A DNA stretch of 64,000 bases from Brucella oryzae. GTDB lineage: Bacteria; Pseudomonadota; Alphaproteobacteria; Rhizobiales; Rhizobiaceae. Made by a program: the position numbers and the translations under genes. The notes beneath the pieces were generated by a model. The model worked only from the letters and a program-made list of their open reading frames with translations, was not told the origin of the DNA and ran no database searches. Every line of letters begins with the position of its first letter. Within the stretch, counting starts at the first letter, position 1. The stretch spans positions 1,958,501-2,022,500 of the forward strand of contig JAAVLL010000001.1 in NCBI GenBank assembly GCA_012103035.1. Reading direction: 5' to 3'. This document shows positions 1-11,091 of this stretch, piece after piece.

Positions 1-1629
1 TGTCGAGCGCAGACTGGATTTCCTGTTCAGTTGCCGTATCGAGCGCTGAGGTCGCCTCATCGAGGATCAGGATTGGGGGCGCCTTCAGGATTGTCCGGGC
101 GATGGCGACGCGCTGCTTCTCACCGCCTGAAAGCTTGAGACCCCGTTCGCCGACCATGGATTGATAGCCTTCCGGCAGATGCTTGATGAAGCCGGAAATC
201 TGTGCCAGTTCCGCCGCCTTTTCCACTTCTTCGGTCGTGGCATCGGGACGGCCATAACGAATGTTATAAGCTATCGTATCGTTGAACAGAACAGTGTCCT
301 GCGGCACCATGCCAATGACCTTCCGCAGGCTTTCCTGCGTAACGTCGCGGACGTCCTGCCCGTCGATGGAAACCGATCCGGACTGGACATCATAGAAGCG
401 GAACAGGAGGCGCGAGATCGTGGATTTACCCGCGCCCGAAGGTCCGACTATCGCGACTGTCTTTCCTGCCGGAACTTCAAAACTGATGCCCTTGAGGATC
501 GGGCGGTTCGCATCATAAGCGAAATGCACATCATCAAAACGGATCGCACCGTGATCGATTTTCAATGCTGGTGCATTGGGCTTGTCGACGACTTCCTGCT
601 TCACATCGAGGAGATCGAACATCTGCTCAATATCGGTCAAACCCTGACGGATCTCGCGATAGATGAAACCGATGAAATTGAGCGGAATGGAAAGCTGCAT
701 CAGCATGGCATTGATGAAAACGAAATCGCCAATGGACTGCGTCCCGGCCCGAACTTCCAGCGCCGACATGACCATAACCACCGCCATGCCGACGCCAAAG
801 ATGACGGCCTGACCGAAGTTCAGCCAGCCAAGCGATGTCCAGGTCTGGGTTGCCGCCTTTTCATAGCGTGCCATCGACGCATCGAAGCGCTTGGCTTCCA
901 TATTCTCGTTGCCGAAATATTTGACCGTTTCGAAGTTGAGCAGTGAGTCGATCGCCTTGGTGTTGGCGTCTGTATCGGAATCATTCATCTCGCGGCGAAT
1001 ATTGATGCGCCAGTCGCTGGCCCTGATCGTAAACCAGGTATAGAGCCAGACCGTCGCCGCGACCACGAGCAGATAGGAAATGCCGTAAGCAAAGGCGAAA
1101 ATCACCGCCGTCAGCGCAAATTCCAGAATGGTTGGCAGCGTGTTGAGGATCGTGAAACGGACAATCGTTTCGATGCCCTTGGTGCCGCGTTCGATAACCC
1201 GCGAAAGCCCGCCCGTACGCCGTTCAAGATGGAACCTGAGCGACAGCTGGTGCATGTGCACGAAAGTCTTGTAGGCCAGCTGACGCACCGCATACTGACC
1301 GACACTCGCAAACAATGCATCGCGAAGCTGATTAAGACCAGCCTGCACGATCTTGGCGCCGTTATAGGCCAGAACCAGCATCACCGCACCGACCAGAAAC
1401 AGCGGAATATAATCCGGCGGGTTCAGTTGACCGGTCAAGGCATTCGTCACCCATTTGAAGAAATAGGGTACGAGGATGAGCACGATCTTGGAAATCACCA
1501 GATAGAACGTGGCCCAGACGACGCGCATACGCAGATCGGGCCTGTCGGACGGCCACATATAGGGCCAGAGATTTCGCAGCGTCTTGAACGTCTCGCCAGA
1601 GTCGGCGGAAACCGTTTTGGGGAACTCAT
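1..1629 (-). CDS. Atm1/ABCB7-type ABC exporter, fused permease-ATPase (3' end outside window)
   Basis: Half-transporter of the Atm1/HMT1 class, which in this family exports glutathione- or sulfur-linked compounds across the inner membrane. The N-terminal half carries about six membrane segments. The C-terminal half has Walker A (GPSGAGKST), the Q-loop (GMVPQDTVLF), the signature LSGGEKQR and Walker B (ILILDEATSALD). The last ~50 residues lie beyond base 1. The likely start is ATG at 1629 (MSSPK...). The frame changes about 15 bases later (near 1613), where one A seems to be missing from the AAAA run; with it restored the N-terminus reads MSSPKTVSADSGETF. Assignment to the Atm1 group rests on overall similarity, and the substrate is inferred only. 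Confidence 0.85.
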
Positions 1630-1710
1630 AGTGTGTTCTTTCAAGTCGGTGGACTCAAGCGATTTCGCACGAGATGAAACTCCGTCATCGCTCTGTCTTT
1701 TGCTTTTACG

Positions 1711-1756
1711 CGCATCTCATCCCGAAAAACGGTTCCCGCTTTTCGGGATGCGCTCT
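1711..1756. repeat. Rhizobiales-type intergenic palindrome
   Basis: Imperfect inverted repeat with arms CATCCCGAAAA and TTTTCGGGATG around a short GC-rich centre. It sits between the ABC exporter and the ArsR gene, touching the ArsR stop codon at 1755-1757. A related unit with the same GCGCATCCCGAAAAG start lies at 51781-51826. Such elements are dispersed in Hyphomicrobiales genomes; here it may also serve as the 3' hairpin of the ArsR transcript. Confidence 0.6.
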
Positions 1757-2097
1757 AGCCGCAGCATCTGCTCTGGAAGGAAGCAAAATGCGCGCGGACA
1801 GCATTTAATTGCTGCCAGTTGACGCTGTAACGCGACGACTGGCGCTCAGGCCGATAATCGATAAGGCCGGCCTGCACGAGAACCGAGGTGTTGGGAAACA
1901 GTCGATTGGGCGAGATCGAGCCTGCCGACAATATCCTTGCAGCAGCAGGCGTCCTCCATTATCAACTGGCGGATAATTCGAATGCGGACAGGATGGCCCA
2001 GCGCAGCGCAAATGCGCGCTGCCGCTTCATCGTCAATGCCCGGCTGCGCCAGATCAGGGACGGCTTCGGTCGAGTATTTGTCCAGAACTACTTTCAT
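1755..2097 (-). CDS. ArsR/SmtB-family winged-helix regulator (frame interrupted)
   Basis: Small DNA-binding repressor of about 114 residues. The winged-helix part is plain: ALGHPVRIRIIRQL, then a cysteine-rich DACCCKDIVGRL and the recognition helix QSTVSQHL. The frame then changes near 1890. Continuing in the correct frame gives VLVQAGLIDYRPERQSSRY and ends at TAG 1755-1757; about two bases (CC to C and GGG to GG) appear to be missing. The CCC cluster could bind a metal or sense redox state, but this is inference. CGATAT direct repeats just upstream of the start (about 2105-2120) are a candidate operator. The start ATG at 2097 is the only reasonable one. Confidence 0.8.
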
Positions 2098-2243
2098 CGT
2101 CTATCGACGATATACGATATTGCTCCCAATTTCAATATTTGGAAACGTTCTTTCCAGAAAAGATCGCCAAACAGAAACACGCTATCGTCGCTGACACTCA
2201 TTGCCGAAACGCGCCGCCATTATCGGAAAGCGCGGTTCAGTAT

Positions 2244-3532
2244 TCAAAACGTTCCGTCAGTTTTATGGTCTTCCAACTGGCGCCGAACCTCGTCTTCACC
2301 CAAAGGTTCCTTCGGCATATTGAACACCTGACCCGGCCAGATCAGGTCCGGATTGCGAATCTGGTCGCGATTGGCGAGATAGATCGTCGTATATCGCGTA
2401 CCCTTGCCATAGGTGCGCTTGGATATCGTCCAGAGATTGTCCCCGCGCCGAATGATGACGGAACCCTCGACCTTCCGGAGCGGGGTTGCCGATGAAGCGG
2501 CTTCACCGCCGTTTTCTTCCGATTGAGCTGCCATCTGACCATCCGTATCGGAAGCAACGGCTGAAATGTTCTCGCCAGCTTCGCGACGGAACGGGACGCG
2601 GGCTGTCGCCAGAACCCGATTGGCATTATCGAGCAGATCGGCTCGAATGATATAATCACCGACGCTCAGCGGCTGTTTGCTCTGCACGAGGAAGCGGCCA
2701 TCAGGTGAAATGGAGCTTGCGCCAAGCAACGTATCATTGGCGTGGACGATCACGCGATTACCGCCCTTGGCCTTACCCGCCACGAAGACCGACTGGCCTT
2801 CAATCTCCACAGCTTCGATGGCAATCGGCAAATCCTGTGCAGGCTTCGCTTCCGGTTTGTCGGCCTTGGCAGCAGCTTCCGTATTTTCCTGCGGCTTCTT
2901 CATTGCCGTTTCTGGCTTTGTGATCAAGCGGCTCGCCTGCCCCGGCTCTCAACCAGCGCCAGCACCTGCCCCGACTTGGTTTCAGGTACTGACACGATGG
3001 CCGTCTGCGCGGAAGTGGCAACATTGTTGTCCGCGCCAGTCGAGCGCAGGACAAGCTGATGATCGCCGCTCTTCAAAGGCTCATCCAGAACGATGGCGAA
3101 ATCACCATTGGCTCCGGCCTTGGCTTTGCCTACAACCTTTGCACCTGCGACAACCTCGACACCGGCGTTGGGAAGCGCCTTGCCCGCAATCACGACCGAA
3201 CCGTCAGGCTCGACGCGAAGGAGATCGAAAACCGGTGTCTTGCTGGCCTGTTCTGCGGGAGTAGCATCAGCCTGCTTGGCCGTTTCTTCGGGGTGAGCCT
3301 CCTGTGGCTTTGTATCGTTTGCCGCGGCTTCGTCCGTAGGCTTGGTCGCTTCGGGTGCTTTGGTCTCGGACGGCGTTGCTTGCAGCTGCGCTGGCGCATC
3401 GTTCGACGCTGGCGCAGCAACATCGGATTGCGGCGCCTCGACACGGGATCGAGTTGCATTCCAATAAAGGCCAAGCCCGACGACAATTGCGACGAGCCCG
3501 ATACCGAGCAATCCTAACCTGTTCTTTTGCAT
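2244..3532 (-). CDS. Membrane-anchored LysM domain protein (frame interrupted)
   Basis: About 430 residues. An N-terminal signal anchor (LGLLGIGLVAIVVGLGLYW) is followed by a low-complexity region rich in Ala, Glu, Lys and Pro. Then come two Ig/BON-like segments (GKALPNAGVEVVAG and GKAKGGNRVIVHAND), and a C-terminal LysM domain (RRGDNLWTISKRTYG ... YLANRDQIRNPDLIWPGQ). LysM domains bind peptidoglycan, so the protein probably sits in the inner membrane with its LysM in the periplasm. The frame changes near 2940, where one C or G is missing in AGCCGGGG; restoring it joins the 202-residue N-terminal part to the 227-residue C-terminal part. Confidence 0.85.
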
Positions 3533-3644
3533 TTCGCTTCGAAACCCACGCCAGAGACTATAATAGCGGGTTTATAGCTTTTGGCTTCCCCTACAAGAAA
3601 TCTGCACCGAAACAGCAAAGGTACGAGGCTTTTTATTAGCAAGG

Positions 3645-3988
3645 TCACTGTTCTACACAGTTTGTCGGCTTTGATTGGTCCGGATCGTCCATAAGGTTAT
3701 AAAGATCGGCCGTCTCGCCCTTGGTCCACCAGATATAGACACCCCGGCATATTTGGCTCCCGACCCTGAAATGACATTGGAAGCAACGACGGTTTCGTCT
3801 TCGAGCTCGAGTTCGGCAAGCGAAATATCACCGGCATTGTAGTAGGTTACCGAGACATTTTTCTCACCGCATTTATACAGGACGGCATTGGTCGTAACTT
3901 CAGTGTCATCCGGCAATTTGATGTTGATCTCGCCAGCCGATGCAGATGATGCGGCAAAGGTGAGCCGAAACACAACCCAATTCTTCAT
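3645..3988 (-). CDS. MliC/PliC-family periplasmic inhibitor of c-type lysozyme (frame interrupted)
   Basis: A secreted protein of about 114 residues, with an N-terminal signal ending SASAG. The family core is YKCGEKNVSVTYY, then the inhibitory loop SGSGAKYAGG, then WWTKGETADLYNL with a second Cys near the C-terminus. In this family the Ser of SGSGA and a downstream Lys enter the lysozyme active site. A PliC of this family is known from Brucella abortus. Near 3744 one G is missing from a run; restoring it recovers the WWTKGE segment and a stop at 3645-3647. ATG 3988 is chosen because it begins the signal peptide; frames further upstream lack one. Role: protection of peptidoglycan against host lysozyme. 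Confidence 0.82.
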
Positions 3989-4152
3989 ATCCAATCCACT
4001 TCTCAATCTGGAGTACATAATGATTGAGATATAACAATCGCCGTAAATGTCCAACCGGAACCTGGCTTGCACGTCTGCCTGTCGGCAATCTTCACCGCAA
4101 AATGAAATCGCAGACGCTTGACGCTGAAAGGCCAAAAGCGCACAAGAAAATC

Positions 4153-4754
4153 ATGTCTGAGATTCGATCCATCTGTGTTTATTGCGGCTCGTCTACGGGC
4201 TTGAATCCCATTTATCGCGAAGCGGGGTTACGCTCGGCCGATCCATCGCCGAACACGGTTTGCGCCTCGTCTATGGCGGCGGCACACGCGGCATCATGGG
4301 CGCCGTGGCGCAAGGCGTGATGGAAGCTGGCGGCGAAGTCACCGGCATCATCCCGACCTTCCTGCTCGACAAGGAAGCAAGCCTCGAAAAGGCCGAACAG
4401 CTCACCGAACTTATCGTCGTGGGTGACATGCATGAGCGCAAACACCTCATGTTCCAGAAGTCGGATGCGTTCGTTACGCTCCCCGGCGGTATCGGCACGG
4501 TTGAGGAAATCGTGGAAATGATGACCTGGGCGCAGCTCGGCAAGCATCGCAAGCCGATGGTGTTCGCAAACATCAACAATTTCTGGCAGCCAATGCTTTC
4601 GCTTCTTGAGCACATGACGGCAGAAGGTTTTATCCACACCGCCCATCAGATGAAGCCACTCGTCATAGACAGCGCAGAAGATATCGTCCCCGCCATTATC
4701 GCCGCCAATGGCAAGGCACATGAGGGCGACCAGACGATCATTGAGAAGATGTGA
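4153..4754 (+). CDS. LOG-family protein (TIGR00730 Rossmann-fold; nucleotide phosphoribohydrolase-like), frame interrupted
   Basis: About 200 residues. The start MSEIRSICVYCGSSTG is typical of the lysine-decarboxylase-like/LOG family, which cleaves nucleoside 5'-monophosphates to a base and ribose 5-phosphate. The signature motifs are GGGTRGIMGAVAQG and PGGIGTVEEIVE; the second holds the catalytic Glu and the nucleotide-binding loop. The frame changes near 4227: one C is missing in GCGGGGTT, and restoring it gives REAGVTLGRSIAEHG. The stop TGA (4752-4754) lies four bases before the octamer repeat, so the VNTR does not touch the coding sequence. Confidence 0.88.
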
Positions 4755-4758
4755 GTTT

Positions 4759-4830
4759 AGGGCAGTAGGGCAGTAGGGCAGTAGGGCAGTAGGGCAGTAG
4801 GGCAGTAGGGCAGTAGGGCAGTAGGGCAGT
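4759..4830. repeat. AGGGCAGT octamer VNTR, nine perfect copies
   Basis: Nine uninterrupted copies of AGGGCAGT (72 bases), between the LOG gene stop and the convergent methyltransferase gene. The same octamer is the repeat unit of the HOOF-Prints typing loci of Brucella, so this is strong evidence for the genus. Related half-units in the opposite sense (ACTGCC) recur at 4871-4900, just past the array. Confidence 0.95.
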
Positions 4831-4900
4831 AGAAAATTACAGCCGTCGCGGCCATCTACAACCCAAACATACTGCCTTATTCACTTACTGCCTTATTGCC

Positions 4901-6121
4901 TTACCTCTTCACCAGCGTCGCCACAGCTTCGACATGTGGCGACCAGAGGAATTGGTCAATCGGCGTGACACGCGTGACGCGATAACCGCCTTTCACCAGA
5001 ATGGCGAGATCACGAGCCAGCGTCACCGGGTTGCACGAAACTGCGACAACCTTCTCCACCTTGGATTTTGCCAGTTCCAGCGCCTGCTCCTCCGCGCCTG
5101 CCCGCGGCGGGTCGAAAACGACAGCATTATAGGGCAGCAATTCCTTTGGCATAAGCGGACGACGGAACAGGTCACGACGTTCGACCGAAACAGGCTTCAG
5201 TCCCTGCACATGGCGCACGCCACGATCGAGAGCGGCCAGGGCCAGCGCGTCGTTTTCAACGGCATGAACTGCGCTCTTTTCTGCAATCCGTAATGCAAAT
5301 GTTCCAACACCGCAGAACAAATCCGCGACACGCTTGGCCTTGCCCACATGGTCCAGCACAAGCTGCACCATCGCTTCTTCGGCATCGGTCGTTGCCTGCA
5401 AGAAACAGCCGGGCGGAACCGGAACCGGTACCTTGCCGAAATGGATAAGCGGCTTTTCGGTTCAACGATGATTTCGCCTTCATGCGAAAGGCGCGCAAAC
5501 CCCTTCGTCATGACAAGCGCGGTCAGCGCGCGCCGTTGATCGTCGCTCAGCTTGCCACAACCGCTCGCCGCAAGGTCGAGACCGGATTCCGTCTGCGTCA
5601 CTGCCAGCGAACGGCTTGGAACCGGGAGCAATCAAAGCCCCTACTTCACGCAGATCATCAAGCCGCGCGATGATCTCTGGAACGGTTACCGCGCATTCAA
5701 CGATATCGATGATTTCATGGCTGAGGTGACGGTTGAAGCCGAGCAGCACCCCTTCTCCGTCTTGCGTGCCGCAAAAACAGCGCGACGGCGCGCGGCTGGC
5801 AGGCCACCAGAGGAGCAACCTCCGTGTCGATCCCCTGCCCTTCAGAGCGGAGACGACAAGTTCGCGCTTCCACAGACGATAGGGTTCATCCTGCCAGTGT
5901 TGCAGCGCACAACCACCGCAATCCTCGAAGTGCCGGCAGGCGGGCGCCTGCCGCTCAGGCGATGTTTCGAGAAGTGCCATAACCGTCGCGCGGTTCTTGT
6001 CGCGCGCGACATTGGCCACTTCGCCCGGCAATGTGAAAGGCACATAAATCTGGCCGTCTGGAAGGTTGGCAACGCCATCGCCGCCCGCGCCAATCGAGCG
6101 GATATTAACTTGCGTCGTCAT
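4901..6121 (-). CDS. RumA/TrmA-type RNA m5U methyltransferase (several frame interruptions)
   Basis: SAM-dependent RNA uridine-C5 methyltransferase, probably acting on 23S rRNA. Order: a short N-terminal TRAM-like segment (MTTQVNIRSIGAGGDGVANL); the Fe-S cysteine cluster CRHFEDCGGC; the SAM site ADLFCGVGTFAL; the motif FDPPRAG; and the catalytic Cys in VSCNPVTLARDL. The C-terminus is FLWSPHVEAVATLVKR. At least three frame changes occur (around 5830, 5620 and 5430), so the middle is scrambled. The start ATG 6121 overlaps the tlyA stop by four bases, so it is translationally coupled as the last gene of dxs-tlyA-rumA. Whether it is RlmD or another member cannot be settled here. Confidence 0.85.
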
Positions 6122-6877
6122 CGGTCTTTCTTTCCTGCCAGGAGATATTCACGATTGCCATCGCCGCCTTCGATGGGCGACGGACAAAGACCGAGCGCGC
6201 GCCATCCGGCTTGCGTTTCCAGCCATGATCTCAGTTCTTCTGCTATGCGTTCGCCATCTTTCGGATCGCGCAGAATGCCGCCCTTGCCGATAGCCTCCCG
6301 GCCCGCTTCAAATTGCGGCTTTACGAGAAGCGCGCAGATAGCACCTTTTGCGCAAAGGCCAATGCTGGTGGCAAAGCCAGTTTCAGCGAAATGAAGCTTA
6401 CATCCGAAACTACACAATCGACATCGCGTCCATCCAGATCGGAAAATTCCAGCGCACGGGCGTTAAGCCCTTCCTTGTTGGTGACGCGAGGATCGGTGCA
6501 TAGCGTCTCGTGCAACTGGTCATGGCCGACATCAATGGCAAGAACATGGTTTGCGCCACGCTCCAGCAAAACTTGCGTGAAACCGCCTGTCGATGCGCCT
6601 ATGTCGAGCGCGGTGCGCCCCTTCACATTGAGGTCGAAATGATCGAGCGCCGCGATAAGCTTCAAGGCAGCGCGGGAGACATAGCGGCTAGCCGGATCAT
6701 CCACGGCGATGTTTGCGGTGCGCAGAACCGTCTGGCCCGGCTTGGTGACAGGCTTGCCGTCCATCTTGACCGTGCCGCGCTGGATTGCATCACGCGCCCG
6801 CGAACGCGTTGCAAAAGCCCCAGTTCCACCAGCAGCTGATCGAGCCGCAGGTTCTTGTCGCTCGTTTCTCCGCTCAT
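6118..6877 (-). CDS. tlyA: TlyA-family rRNA 2'-O-methyltransferase (frame interrupted)
   Basis: About 250 residues. An N-terminal S4 RNA-binding domain (LRLDQLLVELGL) is followed by a FtsJ-like methyltransferase fold with the SAM site ALDIGASTGGFTQVLLERGA, the acidic AIDVGHDQL and VVSDVSFISL. In mycobacteria TlyA methylates 16S and 23S rRNA cytidines and so sets capreomycin sensitivity; the older name is haemolysin A. Two frame changes: one T missing in the T run near 6815, and one G missing near 6350 (restored: FAQKGAICALLVKPQFE). It starts three bases after the dxs stop and overlaps the next gene by ATGA. Confidence 0.88.
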
Positions 6878-6880
6878 CGG

Positions 6881-8795
6881 TCAGGCGCTAAATGGCGCTG
6901 CAACGGCCTCACGGCCAAGAGCTGCAAACACCGCATGCACGATGCCTGCCCGGTCAAGACCGGCCTCGGCATACATAGCGTCCGGCTTGCCGTGGTCCTG
7001 ATAGCTATCCGGCAATGTCAAAGCCCGCACCTTGAGGCCACGATCAAGAAGGCCATCGGTGGCAAGAAATTGCAGAACATGGGAAGCAAAGCCGCCAACA
7101 GCGCCTTCTTCCACCATCACCAGTACTTCATGTTCGCGTGCCAGACGGCGGATCAGATCGTGATCGAGCGGCTTGGCAAAGCGCGCATCGGCAACCGTGG
7201 TCGAAAGACCGGCGGCGCTAACTCATCGGCAGCGGCAAGGCATTCCTGCAAACGCGTCCCGAAGGACAGCAGCGCAACCTTCGTGCCCTCGCGCACGATG
7301 CGGCCCTTGCCGATTTCGAGCAATTGTCCTCGCTCCGGCAGATTGACGCCGACGCCATCGCCGCGCGGATAACGGAAGGAGATCGGGCCTTCATCATATT
7401 CGGCGGCCGTACGCACCATATGGCGCAGTTCCGCTTCGTCCGACGCAGCCATCACCACGAAACCGGGGAGAGCGGCGAGGAAGCCTGTATCGAACGAACC
7501 CGCATGGGTCGGGCCATCGGCACCAACCAGACCGGCACGGTCAATGGGGAAGCGCACGGGCAGGTTCTGGATCGACACGTCATGCACGACCTGATCGTAG
7601 CCGCGTTGCAGGAAGGTGGAATAGATGGCGCAGAACGGCTTGAAACCTTCGCTGGCAAGACCGGCGGCGAAAGTCACCGCGTGCTGTTCGGCTATGCCGA
7701 CATCAAAGGTGCGCTTCGGAAACACTTCGCCGAAGAGGTCAAGCCCGGTGCCCGACGGCATGGCGGCGGTGATCGCCACTATTCTGTCATCGTGACGCGC
7801 TTCCTCAATGAGGCTGGAGCCGAAAATCTTGGTATAGCTCGGCGCATTTGCAGGCGGCTTCGACTGCTTGCCCGTAATGACGTCGAATTTGTTGACGCCG
7901 TGATATTTGTCCGCTGCAGCTTCCGCAGGCGCATAACCCTTGCCCTTCTGCGTCACCACATGAATGAGCACCGGGCCTTCCTGCGTATCGCGAACATTTT
8001 TAGGATCGGCAGCAGATGGTCGAGATTATGCCCGTCGATGGGGCCGACATAATAGAAGCCCAGCTCCTCGAACAGCGTGCCGCCGGTAAAGAAGGCGCGT
8101 GCATATTCTTCCGACTTGCGGGCCTTGTCCTGCAGGAATTTCGGCAGCTTCTTTGCTACCTGCTTGGCGGCTTCGCGAACGCTACGATAGGTCTTGCCCG
8201 AAACGAGGCGCGCCAAATAGGCGCTCATGGCACCGGTCGGCGGCGCAATCGACATGTCGTTATCGTTGAGGATGACGATCAGGCGCGCATCGAGCGCCCC
8301 GGCATTGTTCATAGCCTCATAGGCCATGCCAGCCGACATCGAACCATCGCCGATGACTGCAATCACATTGCGTTTTTCGCCAGAAAGGTCGGATGCGACC
8401 GCCATGCCAAGACCGGCGGAAATCGATGTCGACGAATGCGCCGCACCGAAGGGATCATATTCACTTTCGCTGCGCTTGGTGAAGCCTGAAAGGCCACCGG
8501 TCTGGCGCAATGTGCGAATACGGTCGCGACGCCCGGTCAGAATCTTGTGCGGATAGGCCTGATGGCCAACGTCCCAGATGATACGGTCATGCGGCGTATC
8601 GAAAACGTGGTGCAGTGCCACTGTCAGCTCCACCACGCCCAGTCCCGCGCCCAGATGCCCGCCGGTAGTCGAAACCACGTCAATCAGTTCTGCACGCAAT
8701 TCCTCCGCGAGCTGCGGCAGATCGGATTCCGGCAATGCACGCAGGCGATCCGGGGTCGGCGCCCTGTCAAGCAATGGGGTCATAGGTCGGGACAT
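6881..8795 (-). CDS. dxs: 1-deoxy-D-xylulose-5-phosphate synthase (frame interrupted)
   Basis: First enzyme of the MEP isoprenoid pathway: pyruvate plus glyceraldehyde 3-phosphate gives DXP, with thiamine diphosphate. Visible motifs: [20 protein letters not shown], the ThDP/Mg site [34 protein letters not shown], the transketolase middle domain with [17 protein letters not shown], and GVGAD-type segments; about 640 residues as usual. Frame changes near 7985 (one A missing, restored [15 protein letters not shown]) and near 7215 (one G missing, restored [18 protein letters not shown]). It leads the operon with tlyA and the RumA-type gene. ispE and ubiA, also in the window, use its products. Confidence 0.93.
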
Positions 8796-8967
8796 TCAAA
8801 CAACCTGTTTTGGTTAGGCCTTGTTGTCGGTATAGCAGCAACGCGACAGGATCAAGCAGGGCGGGACATCGTGTCCTATCGCCGAACGCAATCCACATTA
8901 TACCAAGGCGTTAAGATGCTAACGCATCACGCTTTGAAAAGTTCAATCGCCGCTCGGGCTTAATCCG

Positions 8968-8990
8968 CCCCATGAGTCGGACTCATGGGG
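8968..8990. terminator. Perfect 10-bp hairpin after the pirin gene
   Basis: CCCCATGAGT and ACTCATGGGG flank a CGG loop, seven bases beyond the pirin stop codon. There is no clear T run on the minus strand, so it may be a transcript-stabilising hairpin rather than a classic terminator. Confidence 0.4.
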
Positions 8991-8996
8991 CTGACA

Positions 8997-9914
8997 TTAT
9001 TCAGGCAAAGGTATGAAATCCTTCTCGTCACCGGGCACGATATCGAAGCGACCACTGCGCCATTCTTCCTTAGCCTGCTCGATCCTCTCACGTGAAGAAG
9101 ATACGAAGTTCCACCATACATAGCGTTTCGAACCAAGAGTTGCACCGCCAAAAGCATAATATGCGCGCCTTCCGGTCCGGCCTTTACGACAACATCATCG
9201 CCCGGACGAAACGCCAGCAAACGGTCTGGCGGAAACACTTCGCCGCCAATGCCGACATGGCCCTGCAGCGTATAGATAGCGCGTTCTTCGGCCACAGGCG
9301 GGATTGGAAAACGCCCGTTCGGTTCTATACGAATATCTGCATAAAGCGTATCAGCGTGCTGGATCACGGGCGACGTCACCCCGAGCATGGAACCCATGAT
9401 CAGCCGACCGGAGAAATCACGATCTTCCATCACTGGCAAATCAGGCGCATTGGTGTGAAAAACTCAGGATTGATTTCTTCCAGCGCATCGGGTAGCGCAA
9501 GCCAGGTCTGGATACCGGAAATCGATAATGGTCCGTCGCGTTCTTCTTCCGGGGACCGTTCGGAATGCACAATGCCCCGACCTGCGGTCATCAGGTTCAC
9601 GTCACCAGGGCGGATAACCATTTCTGTACCGAGACTGTCTCTGTGACGAATATGCCCGTCGAAGAGATAGGTCACCGTGGAAAGACCGATATGCGGATGC
9701 GGACGCACATCCAATGCATCTCCATCCCGCAGAACAGCCGGTCCCATGCGATCGAAGAAAATGAACGGCCCGACCAGGCGTCGACGCACCGTCGGCAAGG
9801 CTCGTCGCACTTCCAGCCCCCGATGTCGCTTGTACGCGGAATGACGAGCGTTTCGATGCTGTCAACCGAGGTCTTGTCGCCAAGAACCGGATCAGGACAT
9901 GGAAAGAAACTCAT
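8997..9914 (-). CDS. Pirin family protein (several frame interruptions)
   Basis: Bicupin of about 305 residues. The N-terminal cupin carries the iron ligands in [15 protein letters not shown] (His-x-His) and later HSERSPEEE. Bacterial pirins include quercetinase-like and regulatory members, so the exact role is open. The frame changes near 9820, 9435 and 9140. The restored C-terminus reads [19 protein letters not shown] ... DFIPLPE and stops at TAA 8997-8999. ATG 9914 ([12 protein letters not shown]) is preferred because GGAG lies nine bases upstream; a TTG three codons earlier is possible. Confidence 0.85.
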
Positions 9915-9991
9915 GAAACGCAACTCCAGCCGTTGATCTACGCCGTTTATATAAGCAATAATTTCACTTTATCGAATGTTCCCCAAAACAA

Positions 9992-10015
9992 AACCGCACC
10001 GACAAGCGGTGCGGT
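9992..10015 (-). terminator. Rho-independent terminator of the YidB-like gene
   Basis: On the minus strand the stem AACCGCACCG / CGGTGCGGTT is followed by TTTGTTTT, 22 bases after the stop codon at 10037. Confidence 0.8.
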
Positions 10016-10036
10016 TCGATTACAACGTAAATCCCG

Positions 10037-10590
10037 TCAACGTCCCTGCAACAGCTTCGAAAGCGAGCTGGCATCGGGAACTTGCCCGTTTGCAGTTAGC
10101 TTGTCGACCAATCCCGGCAGAACCTGAGACAGCTGGTTCAGAAGTTCCTGCTGGTCGATACCGGCATGCTGGGCGATTTCACTCAGCGTTTTCTGGCCGA
10201 TCGCATCACCAAGCTGACCTGGCTCGATTGGATGGTTGGAACCTTGGCCGACCCAGGAATCCACCTTCTCGCCAAGACCAGCCTGTTTCAGCTGATCGAG
10301 GAGACCACCAAGTCCTCCGCCAAGAGAGCCCGGAGCCGAGGGAGCAGCAGAAGCATTGCCTGCAGCCGCGCCACCGAGCAGTCCGCCAAGACCGCCAAGG
10401 ATGCCGCCGAGCAGACCGCCGCCTGCCTGCGACTGATCCGGCACGGGCTGTGCCTGAGTGGTTTCCGGCTCAGCGCTATTTCCTTCAGCATCTTGCCGAC
10501 CAGCAGGGCGCCAAGCGCGATCAGCACCGGTTTCGCGAGGCTTCCGCCGGGAATGGGCGAATTTCCTGAGTTGTCGTCATAACTTCCCAT
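10037..10590 (-). CDS. YidB-like (DUF937) protein (frame interrupted)
   Basis: About 184 residues. The N-terminus is MGSYDDNSGNSPIPGG followed by a hydrophobic stretch (LIALGALLVGKMLKE). The centre is a Gly/Leu-rich low-complexity region (GGGLLGGILGGLGGLLGG). The C-terminal helical domain has the family pattern GLGEKVDSWVGQGSNHPIEP and ISEIAQHAGI-type turns (here LSEIAQHAGIDQQELLNQL). Function is unknown in all bacteria. One base (C or G) is missing near 10465 in AGCCGG; restoring it gives ALSPETTQAQPVPDQSQ. The ATG at 10590 is the first in frame. Confidence 0.8.
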
Positions 10591-10754
10591 CACACGATAC
10601 TTCCCTGTTATCCGATGCCAACTGTGCATTCGGTAAGTTAAAGTTAAATGGGTTTCCCAATTTGACAAGCATTATACCTTGCAAATTTTGTAGTAGTATG
10701 AAAATTTCCTAAGTGCGTGATGCAAAAGTGTAATTACGCTTCGGGAGATATTAG

Positions 10755-11017
10755 ATGTCTTTTATAAGCTGGATAATACTAGGCTTGATTGCCGGTTTCA
10801 TCGGCAGCAAGATCGTCAATAAAAGCGGCCAGGGAATTTTCCTGGACATTGCTCTCGGCATTGTCGGCGCCATTGTCGGCGGTGTGATCTCGTCTCAGCT
10901 TTTGGACGTGGCGTCACCGGTGCATTTGATCCGATCAGTCTTGTTATCGCGATTGTCGGCTCAATCATCGTGTTGTGGGTCTATCACGCAATTACCGGCA
11001 AACGATCCATCGGCTGA
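10755..11017 (+). CDS. GlsB/YeaQ/YmgE-family small membrane protein (frame interrupted)
   Basis: About 87 residues with three predicted membrane helices: FISWIILGLIAGFIGSKIV, the Gly-rich DIALGIVGAIVGG, and ISLVIAIVGSIIVLWVYHAI. The family is stress-associated and of unknown mechanism ('transglycosylase-associated' in old annotation). One G is missing near 10911; the restored join is LLDVGVTGAFDPISLVIAI, with stop TGA 11015-11017. GGGAG upstream of ATG 10755 acts as the ribosome site. Confidence 0.8.
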
Positions 11018-11091
11018 AATCAATTCATGTAATTCAGGCTCCGGTTCGTCCGGGGCCTTTTATTTCTATTGGCCGAAAGACCTGCCAATCA

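Noticed and set aside
161..946. 261-codon open frame on the plus strand
   Set aside because: It is the antisense shadow of the Atm1-type ABC exporter, whose motifs are clear on the minus strand.
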